This document shows positions 29,070 to 37,152 of a stretch of DNA of 64,000 bases, piece by piece. The stretch is from contig CAWCZF010000002.1 of assembly GCA_963799975.1 (NCBI GenBank), forward strand, positions 496,001-560,000, given 5' to 3'. Below the pieces are notes generated by a model that ran no database searches, was not told the DNA's origin, and worked only from the letters and a program-made list of their open reading frames with translations. Each line of letters begins with the position of its first letter. The first letter of the stretch is position 1. This DNA comes from Actinoallomurus sp963799975 (lineage in GTDB: Bacteria; Actinomycetota; Actinomycetes; Streptosporangiales; Streptosporangiaceae). The position numbers were made by a program, and so were the translations under genes.

Positions 29070-29089
29070 ACTTGTTATCTAAAAGTCAA
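29061..29089 (-). promoter_or_regulatory. Housekeeping-type promoter of the NRPS/GT20/cupin operon
   Basis: On the minus strand TTGACT (complement of 29084-29089) is followed after exactly 17 bases by CATAAC (complement of 29061-29066). It lies about 65 bases before GTG 28992 in the most AT-rich stretch of the region. Confidence 0.6.
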
Positions 29090-29092
29090 CCA

Positions 29093-29502
29093 AGGGTACG
29101 GCGCGGACGCGATGCGTCGTGGCGTTTCTCCTGGACCCGTTCACGGGTCAGCGCCCGCCGCGCCCCCGGCGGGGTCACGGTCGTCGCTCGTCGCGGCGGC
29201 CCGTCGAAGGGTCTGCTCGCGGGGATTCGCTGAGGGGGCGGCTCGCGGGGTCCGCCGGGCGGCCGGTGCCGCCTGCCCCGATCCGTGTGATCGGCCGGGG
29301 TGCTCGTTCAGTGTGTTCGCCGGCGCGCCGGTGCCGCGTGAGACGTCGAACGTCTCACGTCGTGGACGACGGGTCGCGCGGGACGTACGTGCCGGTCCGT
29401 CGTGAACCGGTCGATTCAATGCCGCCCGGCGGGTTCAACGGCCGAGGCCGCGCGTTCCCGCGTACGGGAACGCGCGGCGGGGGTGAGCCGTGCTTCGCGC
29501 GA
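29093..29502. other. Non-coding interval with two perfect inverted repeats
   Basis: No supportable gene was found between the NRPS promoter and the zinc-ribbon gene; open frames here have unlikely protein composition. The interval holds a 10-bp palindrome with a 3-base centre (CGTGAGACGT-CGA-ACGTCTCACG, 29337-29359) and the hairpin at 29448-29477. The rest is unremarkable GC-rich sequence. Confidence 0.5.
29448..29477 (-). terminator. Hairpin downstream of the zinc-ribbon gene
   Basis: A 13-bp perfect inverted repeat (CCGCGCGTTCCCG / CGGGAACGCGCGG) with loop CGTA lies 26 bases after the stop at 29503. It lacks a U-tract. Confidence 0.6.
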
Positions 29503-30165
29503 TCAGCCCGCGGGCCAGCCGCAGCCGCCGCAGAACTTCGCGTCGCCGAGGTTCGTGCCGCAGTTCGTGCAGAACTTCTTGGCGACCTGCGGGGCCGCCG
29601 CCTGCGGAGCGCCGCAGATGCGGCAGAACCGGCCGCCGCCGGAGTCGTTGTTACACGAGGCGCACCGGCCGACGGCCTCCTCGCGGTAGTTGATGCCGGC
29701 CGTCCAGTCCTGCTGGCGGATCTGCTGGTTCAACTGGTCGACCTGCGCGGTCGCCTGCATGCCGGCGATCTCCTGGTCGAGCTTCGGCGCGCAGATCGTG
29801 CACAGCCCGCGGTCGCCGTTCCAGCAGATCTGCTTGCAGACCCACTGCCCGCACCGGTGGCACTGGGTGAACTGCGGTGAGACCTCCTCGACCGCCTTCT
29901 GCAAGTTCTTGTCGCGCGTCGACCCCCGCTCGCCGTACCCGCGCAGCCACTGGGCGTCCCAGCCCAGTTGGGACGCCTTGCCCCCCATCTGCCCGCCGAG
30001 CAGGTCGCCGCCCATCGAGAGCAGCTTGCCGCCGAACCCCGCGACCGAGTGCTGGAAGCTGGAGGCGTAACCGTTGCCGCACTTCTCGCAGTGGAACTCG
30101 AACTGGTAACCGTTCTCGGTCGAACGGTCGGTGTAGTTGTCGGTGAAGAAGACCATCTTCGCCAT
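29503..30165 (-). CDS. Multi-zinc-ribbon protein
   Basis: A 220-residue protein with many paired cysteines: FHCEKCG, CHRCGQWVCKQICWN, LCTICAPK, RCASCNN, RFCRICGAP, KFCTNCGTNLGDAKFCGGCG. These predict an N-terminal treble-clef or ribbon unit and two C-terminal zinc ribbons of the DZANK type. The middle has a Gly-rich segment (GGKLLSMGGDLLGGQMGG) and a glutamine-rich helix (AQVDQLNQQIRQQDW). No signal peptide is present. Proteins like this usually serve as cytosolic or membrane-associated adaptors. AAGGGGG precedes the ATG. It is a single gene, and the role is unknown. Confidence 0.75.
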   Translation of the reverse strand: MAKMVFFTDNYTDRSTENGYQFEFHCEKCGNGYASSFQHSVAGFGGKLLSMGGDLLGGQMGGKASQLGWDAQWLRGYGERGSTRDKNLQKAVEEVSPQFTQCHRCGQWVCKQICWNGDRGLCTICAPKLDQEIAGMQATAQVDQLNQQIRQQDWTAGINYREEAVGRCASCNNDSGGGRFCRICGAPQAAAPQVAKKFCTNCGTNLGDAKFCGGCGWPAG

Positions 30166-30400
30166 GGCCCGTACCCCCTTTGCCTTCTGCGATCCCCCAG
30201 GATCAACCCGCTTATTTTGGACGCCCGAGGACCGTCTGTCGATGATCGGTCATCTGGCCGGATACGGCCACCTTCTCGGCGTGCCGAGCTGGACAGAGAG
30301 ACCCTACATACGAAGGGCGACCGTACGGACGCGAGAAGCGACTGAGACGCAGGGCGGGCGTAGACATCAGGGGGTTCATGGTGCTGCGGGGTGTCGTGTC

Positions 30401-31060
30401 ATGAAGAGGCTCGTCGTCGGGTTAGTGGTGGCCGGCGCGCTGCTCACGGGCTGCCGGAGCGGCTCGTCGTGGGCGGTCTCGTCGCCGCTCCCCGCGTCGT
30501 CCTCTCCGTCCGCCTCACCGCAGTCGTCGCCGACGGTCTCGGCGTCGGCGGAAAAGCCCGCCGGGTCGTCGTCGTCCGCGGCGGCGAACGCGTCTTCGTC
30601 GGCCCCGGCGTCCTCCTCGGACCAGCCGGACGGCGAGGCGACCGCGGGCTTCCCCGCGTCGTACAAGGTCAAGCGGCTGGATTCGTTCGCGCAGTACGCG
30701 GGCAAGCCCGGCTGGGCGGCGGACGAGCGGGCCCAGGTGACCGACTCGGTCTGGTCGTTCGACCAGGACGGCACGTTCACCTTCAGCACCTCGGGCGTCC
30801 GCACCGACCTGTTCCCCCTCCACGGGCTCTACCAGTCCGAGGGTTCGCAGCTCACGCTGGCGGCGCACGCCAGCTCGGCCGGCGCGACCGGCAGCGCGCA
30901 CGCGGAGCTCGCCGGCACCATGGACACCTCCGTCGACCCGCCGACGATCCGGTTCCGGCTGATCACCGCCGCCGGGAACGGCGCGGTCGTGGACGGCCAC
31001 GCCTTCAACGGCGCGTCGGCCGCCTCGTTCGGCGGCACGATCGCCCTCGGAGCCGCCTGA
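30401..31060 (+). CDS. Putative lipoprotein
   Basis: A 219-residue protein with a lipoprotein signal peptide (MKRLVVGLVVAGALLTGC, lipobox LLTGC). A Ser/Ala/Pro-rich linker of about 65 residues, typical of wall-spanning linkers, follows. The globular end (residues about 95-219) is beta-rich: DSVWSFDQDGTFTFSTSG, HGLYQSEGSQLTLAAHASS, IRFRLITAAGNGAVVDGHAF. That part resembles small lipocalin-like or avidin-like barrels, but no family is certain. The stop shares one base with the next start (TGATG), so it is coupled to the following two genes. Confidence 0.75.
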   Translation: MKRLVVGLVVAGALLTGCRSGSSWAVSSPLPASSSPSASPQSSPTVSASAEKPAGSSSSAAANASSSAPASSSDQPDGEATAGFPASYKVKRLDSFAQYAGKPGWAADERAQVTDSVWSFDQDGTFTFSTSGVRTDLFPLHGLYQSEGSQLTLAAHASSAGATGSAHAELAGTMDTSVDPPTIRFRLITAAGNGAVVDGHAFNGASAASFGGTIALGAA

Positions 31061-31551
31061 TGGACGTCGTCGCCGAGTGGTCCGAGCGCATCGCACGGCG
31101 GGTCACGCCCGACGAGATCGACTTCGCCGCCGACGTCGGCGGCGCGTACGCGGCCGGCGGTGCGTCGCGCCGTCGATTGTTCTCGCGCGCGGGTGCCGAG
31201 CCGGGCGGGTTCGGGCTCGCGAGCGCGGTCGGCGAGCTCCCGGTCGTGCTCGGCGCGCTCGCCGCCACCGCACGCGCCCTGCGCCACCTGCTGGGGACCC
31301 AGTCGCTGAACAACGCCCTGGCCATCGCGGCCCTGCTGATCTCGCTGCGCGTCGCCGACCGCCCGCCCCCGGGCGGCGACGAACGCACCGCGCTCGCCCA
31401 CGCCTACACCGGCCTGCGCGACCGGCTGATCGAGGCGGGCTTCCCGCCGCCGCGCGCCGAGCGGCTGGCCCGCGAACTCATCGAGGAACTCCTGTCCGAC
31501 GCCGTGGCCGCTGAGGACTTCCTGCGCCGCCTGGAGGGCAACGGACGGTGA
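31060..31551 (+). CDS. Hypothetical protein coupled to an M56-type peptidase
   Basis: A 163-residue protein starting at ATG 31060 within the preceding stop. It has an acidic, helical N-terminus (EWSERIARRVTPDEIDFAAD). A hydrophobic helical stretch (ELPVVLGALAATARALRHLL, then LNNALAIAALLISLRVAD) may be amphipathic or membrane-associated, and a helical C-terminus follows (RAERLARELIEELLSDAVAA). It ends in a four-base overlap with the peptidase gene. I do not recognise the family. The three-gene arrangement suggests a membrane-associated complex with the lipoprotein and peptidase. Confidence 0.7.
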   Translation: MDVVAEWSERIARRVTPDEIDFAADVGGAYAAGGASRRRLFSRAGAEPGGFGLASAVGELPVVLGALAATARALRHLLGTQSLNNALAIAALLISLRVADRPPPGGDERTALAHAYTGLRDRLIEAGFPPPRAERLARELIEELLSDAVAAEDFLRRLEGNGR

Positions 31552-32745
31552 GACGACGGCCTTCGGGTGCGGCCTCGCCGCCCTGGATCTGGCTGTACCT
31601 CGCCGGCTACCTCGCCGTCGGCGTGCCCGGCTCGATCCGCGGCTGGCACGACCGCCTCGCCGCCTACGACGGCCGCTCGGCGGCGTTCACACTGCTGAAG
31701 ATCTTCGCGGTCGCGGAGCTGCTGCCGGTCGCGTTCCTGGCGGCGGGCGTCGCGGCCGTGGCCCTGCCCGCCGTACGCGCCCGCTGGGTCGAACACCGCC
31801 TCGGCCTGCGCGCGGACGACCGGCCGGTGATCGCGGAGATGCGGAGCTTCGCCGAGGCGTACGCGCCGGGCGTCGAGTTACGCGTCACCCTGCGGGAGAA
31901 CCGGCTGGCGCGGATCTACCCGGCCGGGTTCCGTACGGCCCGCATCGCGGTGTTCCGCCCCATGGCCACGCTGTGGCGCCGCGACCGGCAGGCCGCAGGC
32001 CGTGCTCCTCCACGAGATCGCCCACCTGCGCCAGGGCGACCACCTGGTCGTCGGCCTCGGCAGTCCGTTCCCCTGGCTCGTACGCGTCTGGGCGCCGGTG
32101 TTTCTGGCCGTCGAGCTGGTCCCGCTGGCGGTCTTCTACGTCACCCAGCCGGGTTTGCTGACCGCTGCTCTCGGCGGCCAGGTCGTCACCGACCTCGGCG
32201 TCATCCCCCGGCAGGTGATCCTGCCGGTCGCGGCGCTGTGGCTGGCCGAACTCAGCGCCGATCGCTTCGCCGCCGACGTGCTGGGCCCCGCGCCGATCGA
32301 GCGGAGCCTCGCCGGCCACGCCGGGGGCGGCCGGTACTCCCCGCTGTCCCACCCTCCGCGGCCCGTACGCCGCGAGCTGGCCGGCGCGGCGCGCGCCGCG
32401 AGGGCGGTCCTGCTCACCGGCTGGTTCACCGCGCTGCTCGTCCAGCTCGCGGTCACGATCGTCGTCGCGACGCCCGCGTTCCTCCTGGAGGGACTGTCGC
32501 TGCCCGAGACCGCCCAGGCGATCACCCGGGGAATCCGCGCGTTCCTCCTCGGCGGCCGCCCCATCGTCCTCGCCGGCCTGGCCCTGATCCTGGCCTGGCC
32601 GTACGTCTCGCGGCTCTGGCTGCGCTGCTGGACCCGCGCCGCCCCCGCCGGACCGCCGCCCCGCCCGGCGGACCACCTGGCCGCCGCCGCACTGCCCGGC
32701 GTCCTGCTGCTCGCCCCCTACCTGCTCACGTGGGCGCGCCCCTGA
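31548..32745 (+). CDS. M56/M48-like membrane zinc metallopeptidase (frame-disrupted)
   Basis: About 399 residues. The first frame gives two N-terminal membrane segments (IWLYLAGYLAVGVPGSI, FAVAELLPVAFLAAGVAAVAL) and a domain reading RVTLRENRLARIYPAGF. After a slip near 31985-32000 the second frame continues with VLLHEIAHLRQGDHLVVGL, the HExxH zinc motif of BlaR1/M56 and M48 peptidases. It then has more membrane helices and a third metal-ligand region (LAELSADRFAADVLG). The 1198-base length is not a multiple of three, matching one indel. It is probably a regulatory intramembrane protease. No BlaI-type repressor is adjacent. Confidence 0.75.
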
Positions 32746-32764
32746 TCCCAGCGGACGCCCGGGG

Positions 32765-32968
32765 TCACGACTGGGACGCCGCGTACTTCTCCTCGCTCGG
32801 CATCATGATCCACAGCGCGATGTAGACGAGGAACTGCGGGCCGGGCAGCACGCAGGAGATGAGCGCCAGCAGCCGTACGGTCCATGCGCCGAGCCCGTAG
32901 CGGCGGCCGATTCCCGCGCACACGCCGGCGAGGACCCGCCCCTGGCGTGGACGGTAGAGACCGTTCAT
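32765..32968 (-). CDS. PspC domain-containing protein
   Basis: A 67-residue protein starting at ATG 32968, seven bases after GGGAGG. It has the PspC pattern: YRPRQGRVLAGVCAGIGRRY near the N-terminus, then WTVRLLALISCVLPGPQFLVYIALWIMMP as membrane helix. Family members sit in the inner membrane and respond to envelope stress, often next to PspA-type or two-component genes. Here it stands alone between the M56-like gene and the WD40 gene. Confidence 0.88.
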   Translation of the reverse strand: MNGLYRPRQGRVLAGVCAGIGRRYGLGAWTVRLLALISCVLPGPQFLVYIALWIMMPSEEKYAASQS

Positions 32969-33055
32969 GTCATTGCCTCCCTCGACATCGGGGTCACCTC
33001 CCACGTTAGGCTCCATCCGCCCGTGTGGCGGGTCGGGCGCGGCCGCCGCGGGCGG

Positions 33056-35023
33056 TCAGGGTGAGATCCGGTGGACGATCAGACCTGCGGGGACGGCCGT
33101 CGCGATCAGGCCGTCGCCGAGCGGAGCGCAGCCGATGACCTCGTGGTGGATCGGGATGCGGTGTTCGCAGCGGCCGGTCGCGGGGTCCCAGACGCGGACC
33201 GTGCGATCCTGCGCGCCGTGTGTGACGAGCAGGGTGCGGTCCGCCAGCGTCAGCTCGCCGATACCGGCGAAGCGGGTGCCCGGGTCGCCGCGCAGGACGC
33301 ATGACTCCTCGGCGGTGAACGGGTTCCAGATCCGCAGCGTCTCCGGTTCCTCGGCGGCCACCAGCGGCAAGCCGGCCAGCGTGAAGGCGAACTCCGCGCC
33401 GGGCCCCGCCACGTCCTGCCAGGCGGCGTCGGCGGGATACCAGACGCGGAGCCCGTCCTTCCGGCGATCGGCGACGAACGCGGGGCGACCGGCCACGGTG
33501 ACTCGGCCGAGCCAGGCGAGCGCGCACTCCTCCTCGTACTCCAGCCTGCCGGTGGCCGGGTCCCAGATCCGGACCGCGTCCTCGTGGGCCGCCGCCAGCA
33601 GCACCCGGCCCGCCCGGCTGAACGAGCAGACCACCGCGGGCCCCTCGTCCCATCGGCGCTCAAGCCGCCTGAGTTGCCGTCCCACCGCCGGATCCCAGAT
33701 GCGGATCCGCCCGTCCTCATAGCCGCGGAACGCGCCGGCGAGCAGTTCGCGGCCGTCCAGGGTGAAGGCGTGCACGTCCTCGGCGCCGTACATCCGTCCA
33801 CGGACGCGGCGGAGTTGTCTCCCGGTCCGCGCGTCCCAGACGCGCAGTGACTCGTCAGCGATGCTGACGACCCTGTCGTGGAGCGCCCAGACTCCCCGCA
33901 CCTGCCCGGTGTGCCCCGTGGGCCGTGGACGGGTGCCGGGCCCGAGCGGATCCCACAGTCGTACGGTCCGCAGGTGACCCTCGGCGCTCGCCAGCAGCGT
34001 ACGGCCACCGACCTCGACCGGGCACAGCGCCGTCGTCGCGCCCTCGCCGCAGTCGACCTGGTTCACCAGGTCCCCGGTGACCGGATCCCAGACGAACAGC
34101 GAACCGGTGTACCGCTCCGGCACGGCGAGCAGGTCACGGCCCTCGGCGCGGAAGAAGCACGCATGCGCGACCCAGCTCTTGGGCGGGACGAACACCTGGA
34201 GGGCCGCGCCCGTGTCCTGGTCCCAGATCCGTACGGTCCGGTGCCCGATGCCGGCCAGTTGCTCCCGGCCGTCCAGCTCGACGACGCACAGCCGCGTGAT
34301 CCGGTCCAGCGTGGACGCGACCACGGGTTCGTACTCGATGACCCGTACGACCTCGCCGGTCTCCGGATCCCACAGCCGGACCCGGCCGCCTTCGTGCTCC
34401 GCGTCGTATCCCGCACTCGCGAAGTGTGGACGCCCGGCAACGGTGACCGTGCACAGATCCACGGTTGTGTCGTCGTCGGGCTTCGCCGTCGTGCGCAACT
34501 CGCCGGTGGTGAGGTCCCAGATGCCGATGCCCGCGCCCGCGGCCGGCGCCATCACGAGCTCTCCACAACACGCGACGGCCCGCCCATCCGCACCGGCGAG
34601 GACGTGCCGGACCTCTCCCGTACGCGGGTCCCACAGCCGTAGCCGCTCTCCCGAGGCGCTCGCGACGAGCGCGTCCCCGCCCACCACGACCGGAGTCGCG
34701 CCTTCGTGGTCGTCCAGCGTCGCGCGCGGGTGCCCGGTGCCGGGATCCCAGGTGCGTACGGTCCGGTCGCGGCCCGCGCTGACCAGTACGCCGCCGACGG
34801 CGACCACGGCATCGACGGCGCCGGCGTGCCCGCGCAGGACACGGGGCGGCCGCTCGGCGGCGGGATCCCAGATCCGCAGCGTGCCGTCCCCGCTCGCGCT
34901 GACCAGCAGCGTCCTGCCCTCGGCCGCGATCACGCAGAGATCCACCACCGGGCCCGCATGCCCTTCGAGGGTGGCCACCTCGACCCCGGCCGCGATCGAC
35001 TCCCAGACCAACGCGGAACGCAT
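33056..35023 (-). CDS. WD40 repeat protein
   Basis: A 655-residue protein made almost entirely of WD40 blades. Repeated units end in (V/L)R(I/V/L)WDP(A/V)TG, for example SGDGTLRIWDPAAERP, AGRDRTVRTWDPGTGHP and YEDGRIRIWDPAVGRQ. I count roughly 13-14 units, enough for two seven-bladed propellers. No kinase, caspase or NACHT domain precedes them, unlike most large bacterial WD40 proteins. ATG 35023 begins directly with blade 1. It is probably cytosolic and a protein-interaction scaffold. Confidence 0.9.
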   Translation of the reverse strand: MRSALVWESIAAGVEVATLEGHAGPVVDLCVIAAEGRTLLVSASGDGTLRIWDPAAERPPRVLRGHAGAVDAVVAVGGVLVSAGRDRTVRTWDPGTGHPRATLDDHEGATPVVVGGDALVASASGERLRLWDPRTGEVRHVLAGADGRAVACCGELVMAPAAGAGIGIWDLTTGELRTTAKPDDDTTVDLCTVTVAGRPHFASAGYDAEHEGGRVRLWDPETGEVVRVIEYEPVVASTLDRITRLCVVELDGREQLAGIGHRTVRIWDQDTGAALQVFVPPKSWVAHACFFRAEGRDLLAVPERYTGSLFVWDPVTGDLVNQVDCGEGATTALCPVEVGGRTLLASAEGHLRTVRLWDPLGPGTRPRPTGHTGQVRGVWALHDRVVSIADESLRVWDARTGRQLRRVRGRMYGAEDVHAFTLDGRELLAGAFRGYEDGRIRIWDPAVGRQLRRLERRWDEGPAVVCSFSRAGRVLLAAAHEDAVRIWDPATGRLEYEEECALAWLGRVTVAGRPAFVADRRKDGLRVWYPADAAWQDVAGPGAEFAFTLAGLPLVAAEEPETLRIWNPFTAEESCVLRGDPGTRFAGIGELTLADRTLLVTHGAQDRTVRVWDPATGRCEHRIPIHHEVIGCAPLGDGLIATAVPAGLIVHRISP

Positions 35024-35050
35024 CGGCCGATGGTAGGCCCCGCGGGCCGG

Positions 35051-36124
35051 TCAGGCGGCCAGGCTCATGTACGCGGCGAGGACGATGCCCGCGCCGCGCT
35101 CGTCGCCGGTCAGGCCGGCGTACATGCGGTTCATCACGTACGACACCGTCATCTCGGCGTCCAGGTCCACGACGATCACCGAGCCGCCCCAGCCGCCCCA
35201 CGCACAGCTGCGCGTGCCGGGCAGCGGCAGTCCCTTGGAGGGCAGGGCGTAGCCCATGCCGAAGCGGATCGGGATGCGGAGCATCCGGTCGACTCCGTCG
35301 GACTGCTGCTCGAAGACCCGCTCGCAGCCGGCCGTGGACAGCAGCGGCCCGCCGCCGGCGGCCAGCACGGTCTGGATCCACGCGACCGAACGCGCGTTGC
35401 CGTGACCGCCGGCGGCCGGGATCTCGGCGCGCCGCCAGTCGGTGGACCACGTCACGTCGGCGGTGAACGCGGGATTCGTCGGGGTGAGCGCGGACTCGTG
35501 CGGGATGACGTCGGCGACCCGGTCGTCGTGCTCGGGCGGCAGGCCGATGTGGAAGTCGGCGCCGAGCGGCTCGGCGATCTCCTCGCGGAAGAACGTGCCG
35601 AGGGTACGGCCGGTGATCCGGCGCACGACCTCGCCGATGAGGTAGCCGTGGGTGAGGGCGTGGTAGCCGGACCGCGTGCCCGGCTCCCAGCGGGGCGCCT
35701 GCGCGGCGAGCAGCGAGGTCGCCTTCTCCCAGTCGTACAGGTCGGCGACGGCCATCGGCGCGGTCCAGACGTCCAGCCCGGAGGTGTGGCCCATGAGGTG
35801 CCGCACCTCGACGCCCTCCTTGCCGGCGGCGGCGAACTCGGGCCAGTACTTGGCGACCGGCGCGTGGAGGTCCAGCTCGCCGCGGTCGGCCAGCATCAGC
35901 GCGCACAAGGCCGTCATCGTCTTGCTGATGGACCAGACGTTGATGATCGTGTCCCGCTGCCAGGGGCCCTTCTGGGTCTCACCGCCCCAGATGTCGACCA
36001 CCGGCTCGCCGCGCACGTACACCGCGACCGACGCACCCACGTCGGCGCCGCTGTCGAGGCTCGCGGCCAGGGTGTCGCGCACCGCACGGAAACGTTCGTC
36101 GCAGAATCCCTCGATCACCGCCAC
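35051..36124 (-). CDS. Serine hydrolase, class C beta-lactamase/esterase family
   Basis: A 357-residue protein with the beta-lactamase-fold catalytic motifs: SISK (SxxK, nucleophile Ser, near residue 66), Tyr in SGYHALTHG (YxN-like position, as in EstB-type esterases) and HTSGLDVW. The C-terminal motif is WGGWGG rather than KTG, as in EstB-like carboxylesterases. There is no signal peptide, so a cytosolic esterase is more likely than an exported beta-lactamase. It lies 27 bases upstream of the WD40 gene on the same strand and may be co-transcribed with it. Confidence 0.88.
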   Translation of the reverse strand: MAVIEGFCDERFRAVRDTLAASLDSGADVGASVAVYVRGEPVVDIWGGETQKGPWQRDTIINVWSISKTMTALCALMLADRGELDLHAPVAKYWPEFAAAGKEGVEVRHLMGHTSGLDVWTAPMAVADLYDWEKATSLLAAQAPRWEPGTRSGYHALTHGYLIGEVVRRITGRTLGTFFREEIAEPLGADFHIGLPPEHDDRVADVIPHESALTPTNPAFTADVTWSTDWRRAEIPAAGGHGNARSVAWIQTVLAAGGGPLLSTAGCERVFEQQSDGVDRMLRIPIRFGMGYALPSKGLPLPGTRSCAWGGWGGSVIVVDLDAEMTVSYVMNRMYAGLTGDERGAGIVLAAYMSLAA

Positions 36125-36214
36125 ACCAGCGACTGTAACCGGACATTCCGCGCGTGCGAAGCCCGTTTTGTCGCAGTCGTCGCGGGCAACGGAACAATGA
36201 ACGGATAGTGCGAG

Positions 36215-36228
36215 TTAGGCTTGCCTAA
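36215..36228. promoter_or_regulatory. Iron box (IdeR/DmdR-type operator) before the SIP gene
   Basis: TTAGGC-TT-GCCTAA is a perfect dyad matching the core of the actinobacterial iron box. It lies 21 bases before the ATG of the siderophore-interacting protein and just downstream of a GATAGT that could be the -10. Iron-replete repression is predicted. Confidence 0.7.
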
Positions 36229-36248
36229 GTAGCCACGAGGAGTGATCT

Positions 36249-37085
36249 ATGACGGACGACAAACCGGTTCGCAAGGGCAGGAAGGTCACCCGAGCGCAGG
36301 TGCTGCGGGTGCAGTGGGTGACGCCGCACATGATCCGGGTGGTGATGGGCGGCGAGGGGCTGGCCGGGTTCGGCGCGGGCGCGTTCACCGACAACTACGT
36401 GAAACTGCTCTTCCCGGTGCCCGGAGTCGACTACCCCGAGCCGTTCGACATGGATGTGATCCGCGAGGAGATGCCGCGCGAGCACTGGCCGCGCCTGCGC
36501 TCCTACACCGTACGCACCTGGGACCCGCACGCCCTGGAGATGAGCATCGACTTCGTCTACCACGGCGACGAGGGACTGGCCGGGCCCTGGGCGGCCGCCG
36601 CGCAGCCGGGCGACGACGTGCTGTTCCTGGGCCCCGGTGGTGCGTACGCGCCGCGTGAGGAGGCCGACTGGCATCTCCTCGTCGGCGACGAGAGCGCGCT
36701 GCCGGCCATCGGCGCGGCGCTGGAGGCCCTGCCCGAGGGCGCGCCCGCGCGGGTGTTCGTCGAGGTCGCCGGGCCGGGTGAGGAACAGGAACTGGTCACG
36801 CCGGGCGACGCGAAGCTGGTCTGGCTGCACCGCGGAGACGCGACCGTCGGGGCCGCGCTGGTCAAGGCCGTACGCGACCTGGAGTTCCCGCCCGGCGTGG
36901 TGCACGCGTTCGTGCACGGCGAGGCGGGCTTCGTCAAGGAGCTGCGGCGGCACCTGCGCGTCGAACGCGGCATCCCGCTCGACCAGCTCTCCGTCTCGGG
37001 TTACTGGCGAGCCGGCGACGACGACGAGGGCTGGCGGGCCGCCAAGGCCGACTGGAAACGCGAGGTCGAGGCCGCGGAGGTCTGA
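36249..37085 (+). CDS. Siderophore-interacting protein (ferric-siderophore reductase)
   Basis: A 278-residue flavoprotein of the SIP/ViuB family. It has an N-terminal FAD-binding barrel (VTRAQVLRVQWVTPHMIRVV, then LRSYTVRTWDP with the R-x-Y-T-V-R flavin motif). The C-terminal NAD(P)H-binding half reads HLLVGDESALPAIGAALEAL and VHAFVHGEAGFVKELRRHL, with the family ending SVSGYWRAGDDDEGW. It reduces ferric siderophores in the cytosol. GAGGAG lies just before the ATG, and the iron box upstream supports iron control. No siderophore transporter or synthetase lies next to it. Confidence 0.92.
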   Translation: MTDDKPVRKGRKVTRAQVLRVQWVTPHMIRVVMGGEGLAGFGAGAFTDNYVKLLFPVPGVDYPEPFDMDVIREEMPREHWPRLRSYTVRTWDPHALEMSIDFVYHGDEGLAGPWAAAAQPGDDVLFLGPGGAYAPREEADWHLLVGDESALPAIGAALEALPEGAPARVFVEVAGPGEEQELVTPGDAKLVWLHRGDATVGAALVKAVRDLEFPPGVVHAFVHGEAGFVKELRRHLRVERGIPLDQLSVSGYWRAGDDDEGWRAAKADWKREVEAAEV

Positions 37086-37108
37086 GAAGGACCGACGCCG
37101 AGGTCTCG

Positions 37109-37129
37109 GCGGCCTGAGGTCGAGGCCGC
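37109..37129. terminator. Weak hairpin between convergent SIP and racemase genes
   Basis: GCGGCCT and AGGCCGC form a 7-bp stem around a 7-base loop between two convergent genes. No U-tract is present on either side. Confidence 0.3.
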
Positions 37130-37152
37130 GAGGCCAGAGCGGTCGGCAACGG

